Source: Neobacillus pocheonensis (GTDB taxonomy: Bacteria > Bacillota > Bacilli > Bacillales > Cytobacillaceae). From it: DNA of 64,000 nucleotides. The position numbers were made by a program, and so were the translations under genes. Where the stretch lies: NCBI GenBank assembly GCA_023702235.1, contig JAMQCR010000002.1, forward strand, positions 682,001 to 746,000, read 5' to 3'. Below are positions 60,938 through 64,000 of the stretch, piece by piece. Each line of letters starts with the position of its first letter. The first letter of the stretch is position 1. Below the pieces are notes generated by a model. It saw only the letters and a list, made by a program, of their open reading frames with translations. It did not search any database and was not told the DNA's origin.

Positions 60938-61984
60938 TCAATTTCCTACATGTTTCTGGACTTTATCCGCAAAACTGTTTGCCGAATTAACCATCTGTTT
61001 ACTCTTTGCTATATAGCCATTCATAGCATTTTGTGTACTTGTAATAACGGATTGCACTTTGTTACCGATTTGGTATACATCAGATTGTTTTGGTAAATTT
61101 TCGGGCAACGTCTCTCCTAGCTGGGAGGCAGTGCTATTCATGCTTGCAAAATCGTTGTCAAAAGAAGTTAAGTTATTCTGAAGCGTTTGTACATCCGATT
61201 GAAATTGTGCATCATCCGACTGAATACTGTCGTCATCGGAACCTACACTGCCTGCATCCGAACCTACACTACCTGCATCTGAACCAGCTTGAGGTCCGGG
61301 AGGTTCATTCATCACTTTCTGTTCAGCTTGCGCTACCCTTGCCAGGTCTTTTTCTTCAGTACTAATAAAGTTTCCTGTTTTTTGGACATCATTTTGTAAA
61401 TACTGTTCGCCATTTTGAATCGATTGCATTTCCTTATTAACTTGGTCTTCTAAACTTGATAATTGGTTATTTAAATTGGCATTTTGTTGGGCTTGTTGCG
61501 CTGCTTGTTGGTCATTCGAAACGGAGGCTTGAATTTGTGAGACAGCCGTATTGAAATCATTTAATGTTCCAGGCTTAAATTCAATATTCGATACGGTTCC
61601 ATCGGTTCGGGGAACCGCCAAATCAATTTCTTCATTCGAAAATTTTCCCGTATAGGTCTTTCCACTGGCTTTCATCGTGATGCTGATCGTATTTCCAGCT
61701 ATTTGACCCGTCAACGGAATGTCAGCTGTTTTAAATTGATTATTCGAATCCTCCCATCTTTCATAAAAGGAGCCATCCAAATTCCCATTTGTATTCGTAA
61801 ATTGAAGAAACAGAACTTCTTTGGAAACTTGGTATATGTATCCCTCAACTTGATTATTAGATGGATTATTTGGAACCTGTTGATTTGAATTGGATACATT
61901 AGATGGAGTTGTATGGGAGACAGTTGATTGTGAACATGCCGCCAAAAGAAAACAACTTATAACGATCGGAAACCCCTTTTTCAT
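60938..61984 (-). CDS. Secreted coiled-coil lipoprotein
   Basis: 348 residues from ATG 61984. Lipobox SCFLLAAC at residues about 10-17, so the mature protein is lipid-anchored outside the membrane. After a Ser/Asn/Pro-rich linker there is a small beta domain (GYIYQVSKEVLFLQF... TYTGKFSNEEIDLAVP), then a long coiled coil and a low-complexity hinge in which GSDAGSV occurs twice before SDDDS. The C-terminal part is helical. No catalytic motif; perhaps an envelope or spore structural protein. The ribosome binding site is weak. Confidence 0.75.
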   Translation of the reverse strand: MKKGFPIVISCFLLAACSQSTVSHTTPSNVSNSNQQVPNNPSNNQVEGYIYQVSKEVLFLQFTNTNGNLDGSFYERWEDSNNQFKTADIPLTGQIAGNTISITMKASGKTYTGKFSNEEIDLAVPRTDGTVSNIEFKPGTLNDFNTAVSQIQASVSNDQQAAQQAQQNANLNNQLSSLEDQVNKEMQSIQNGEQYLQNDVQKTGNFISTEEKDLARVAQAEQKVMNEPPGPQAGSDAGSVGSDAGSVGSDDDSIQSDDAQFQSDVQTLQNNLTSFDNDFASMNSTASQLGETLPENLPKQSDVYQIGNKVQSVITSTQNAMNGYIAKSKQMVNSANSFADKVQKHVGN

Positions 61985-62026
61985 AGTCCAACTTTTCCTA
62001 ACCCAATTTTTCTCTCTCTCAGACAA

Positions 62027-62962
62027 TTGCCTTCACCATTCCCCGTTTAAAATAATTGATTCCGTGCCTATCGAAGTAGTTATTTACATTCTATCACAGT
62101 AGTAAATTTAAGAATTACTTGGCTTCTAGAGTCAAGGGTTTAAGCGGTACCGGACTGATGGCACTTGTTTTTTAGGGCCAGAGGGAGGATTAGGAGCGGC
62201 CCTTGACGAGGCATTGATTCACTAGTTAAAAATCTATATATGAACTTACGTTCTTGGAACTAACAAGCGCGTGAACGTGGGGATTCCAAAGGAATGAAAT
62301 CCCATTGGTCGACGCCCCCTTAGGGGATAGAATCGTGGTGTTTCATTTTAACCTGCCCCACATTTCTGTTTTTAGCCCGCCGCGCCGTAACAAGATGCAC
62401 CGCGCTATCGTAGATCGAATCTGAGGAACGGGGTCTTGGGCGGGAGTAGTCATTTCTATACAAGACGATCAGTGGGGAACGAATAGTGAGAAACGATCAC
62501 CCTTTTGACGCTTTTTTGAAGTATTAGGGACGAGAAACGTTTGTTACATTACCAGACATTAGACTGGAGCCAATCATTAATTGGGCGGAGCTCTATTTGA
62601 TACGAGGAACGGACGTTAGTTCCAGTGCAGGTGCGGAATTTGGGTAGATATTGGCCTTAATGAGCGAAAAAGTAGAATGGTTTAAGATCAACCAAGATGA
62701 ACCGGACCATAAAAAAATGAGTAATCGCGAAAAGACCTGTTAAGGTCTTTTTTAAAATTCTGTTTTACTCAGTTATATTTACCAAAAAATCCCTATTTTA
62801 AAAGGAGAAAATTAACAATGGTGTAACAAACTCTTAACATTATCTCAATAGTCCCACAATTTATTTAAGCTATATTTTATTAGTTAAATAACCTAGTTAC
62901 TAATGAATCTTAAGAAGTATCCAGTTAGGATAAATTTTAAAAAAAGAGAGGATTGATTACCC
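62027..62962. other. Long stretch without an intact gene, probably decayed coding sequence
   Basis: About 930 bp without an ORF above 60 codons on either strand, yet 62130-62700 is more GC-rich than nearby gaps and shows short protein-like runs in changing frames (WAGVVISIQDDQWGTNSEKR near 62450-62510, VEWFKINQDEPDHKKM near 62670-62718). This is what a gene looks like after many indels. AAAAGACCT-GTTA-AGGTCTTTT (62735-62757) at its end is a terminator. I could not name the gene. Confidence 0.45.
62735..62760 (+). terminator. Terminator hairpin at the end of the decayed stretch
   Basis: AAAAGACCT pairs with AGGTCTTTT across GTTA, followed by TT. It fits an ancient plus-strand gene in 62.1-62.7 kb. 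Confidence 0.75.
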
Positions 62963-62995
62963 ATTATAACATTTTTACTTTTTTGTCTCATCATC

Positions 62996-63520
62996 ATGGT
63001 CATTTGGTTTATTTGGATTCAGTCTGCTCCTCTAGAGGCTGGTAATAATGATGTTGTGTTAGTGCTTGGATATAAAATGACCGGAAATACTATCCACCCA
63101 TTGCTTGAAGAGCGTTTGGAAATGGTTATACAGCTGCTTCAAATGGAGGAATACCTGAAGAAAAAAGTAATTGTTTCAGGTGGTGTTGTTGGTTGGATCA
63201 AATCTGAAGCAGAAATAATGAAGGAATATCTGATCAAGCATGGTATTGAACCAAATCGTATTTTGGTAGAAAATGAATCAAGAGATACGGTTGAAAATTT
63301 ACAATTCACGAAGAAAATCATGGAGCAAGCGGGATTTAAATCATGCGTGATTGTTTCTAATTCCTTTCATATGCGGCGAATTACCATGATTGCAAAAAAC
63401 GTGGGGTTAGGAGCAACCTGCTATTGTAAGCGCTCTTTGATAACGGCTTTAAAACAATGGAATCCAACCATAAAGGAAATTAAGGCTTTTAAAACGACAC
63501 TAAGTCTATTAGTAAGTTAG
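62996..63520 (+). CDS. YdcF family (DUF218) membrane-anchored protein
   Basis: 174 residues from ATG 62996. The same frame extends 11 codons upstream to ATT 62963 (ITFLLFCLII), preceded by GAGAGGA at suitable spacing, so a rare ATT start that completes the membrane anchor is likely. DUF218 motifs: VVLVLGYKM near the start, VIVSGG, NRILVENESRDTVENLQFTKKIM and CVIVSNSFHMRRI. The family includes ElyC/SanA-type envelope proteins; B. subtilis relatives are uncharacterised. Confidence 0.85.
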   Translation: MVIWFIWIQSAPLEAGNNDVVLVLGYKMTGNTIHPLLEERLEMVIQLLQMEEYLKKKVIVSGGVVGWIKSEAEIMKEYLIKHGIEPNRILVENESRDTVENLQFTKKIMEQAGFKSCVIVSNSFHMRRITMIAKNVGLGATCYCKRSLITALKQWNPTIKEIKAFKTTLSLLVS

Positions 63521-63611
63521 ATTGAGATTTTTATAGTTTATTTATAATCAAGCTTATGAGGATAATAGTTTATAGTACTCATTCAAAAATAGAATTTTAG
63601 AAGGTGATCCA

Positions 63612-64000
63612 GTGAATTACACAATTAAAGATATAGCATTACAGCCGGAGTATCAAAATCTACCGTTTCCCGTGTAATATCTGAAAATGGATATACAAGC
63701 AAGGAATCACGAGAGAAAGTGTTAAAAGCAATTAAAGAGATGCAATATAGTCCCAATGGTGTTGCAAGGGCCATGGTTTCGCAACGAACTAACAATATTG
63801 GCGTTATCATTTACCGCCAGCATCATCCCATTGCTTCACATCCTTTTTACGGAAAAATTCTCGATGCAATTCTTATGACTGCAGCAAATCTGAACTACTC
63901 TGTGTTTGTGACAACAGATAAGGAAATGTCGTTAATTTCTGCTGACGGTATGCTAGAAAAAAGAGTGGACGGATTAATTTTAATTAGCCGGCTTAGCCAA
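63612..64000 (+). pseudogene. LacI family transcriptional regulator, frameshifted and cut by the right edge
   Basis: GTG 63612 follows AAGGTG and encodes NYTIKDIA; after that one base is missing (TTACAG for TTA-ACA-G near 63641) and the LacI helix-turn-helix continues in another frame: AGVSKSTVSRVISENGY, then EKVLKAIKEMQYSPNGVARAM with the hinge helix, and the start of the ligand domain NNIGVIIYRQHHP. The rest lies outside the window. LacI proteins repress sugar genes; the target is unknown. Confidence 0.8.

Noticed and set aside
1..64000. CRISPR arrays, rRNA and tRNA genes
   Set aside because: I looked for regularly spaced direct repeats and conserved tRNA/rRNA motifs on both strands and saw none; the only regular array is the three-unit TetR operator.

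Overview
The window reads as chromosome of an endospore-forming, low-GC member of the Bacillaceae. Supporting this are a GerA/GerB-type germinant receptor locus, a KinB-like sporulation kinase, an AbrB paralogue with a candidate Spo0A box, strong AGGAGG ribosome binding sites, frequent TTG/GTG starts, OhrR/Ohr, YolD with a LexA box, XerS, and the transposon families seen (IS110/IS1111, IS3/IS150, Tn554, group II intron). I would not name a species.

It is an accessory, decaying region rather than a core block. 0-10 kb holds the end of a very AT-rich large protein, an Mrr-type endonuclease gene, an intact ohrR-ohr pair and relics of a conjugative element (ArdC-like protein, zinc-ribbon protein, YolD pieces, large hairpins). 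10-26 kb carries an intact TetR-regulated DMT exporter, a SnoaL-like protein, a methyltransferase, an IS110-family element with a likely structured RNA, a truncated XerS, a wrecked gerXA beside an intact gerXB, and a LysR gene divergent from a tautomerase/MFS/nitronate monooxygenase/DinB cluster. 26-31 kb is a chimera: a dihydrouridine synthase 3' fragment, a 5'-truncated group II intron, a second copy of 370 bp from 10 kb, then a neat three-gene operon of an HTH regulator and two YhfC-like membrane metalloprotease homologues. 31-38 kb has the KinB-like kinase, an IS150-group element, a frameshifted secreted phosphodiester glycosidase and a Tn554-type remnant fused to a beheaded alcohol dehydrogenase. 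39-46 kb is a complete fructose-type PTS operon (PRD regulator, EIIA, EIIB, EIIC, two class II aldolases) followed by broken fructokinase and manA genes and a resolvase/acetyltransferase chimera. 47.7-54 kb is a cobalamin-riboswitch-led B12 operon (cobT-bluB-pduO-btuF-btuC-btuD-cobB) in which nearly every gene after cobT has a single-base frameshift and cobB is cut short. 54-64 kb contains a cytosolic cobalamin-binding protein, small proteins, AbrB, an Nmad3 protein, a ParB-like protein, a lipoprotein, a YdcF protein and the start of a frameshifted LacI regulator.

Two features run through the whole window. First, a family of short dispersed repeats built around a GGGCGC core, often with a GCCYAATTTCTC terminator hairpin, sits in most intergenic gaps. 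Second, broken genes are very common; many breaks are one-base losses in or beside short runs, so real decay and assembly error both need to be considered.
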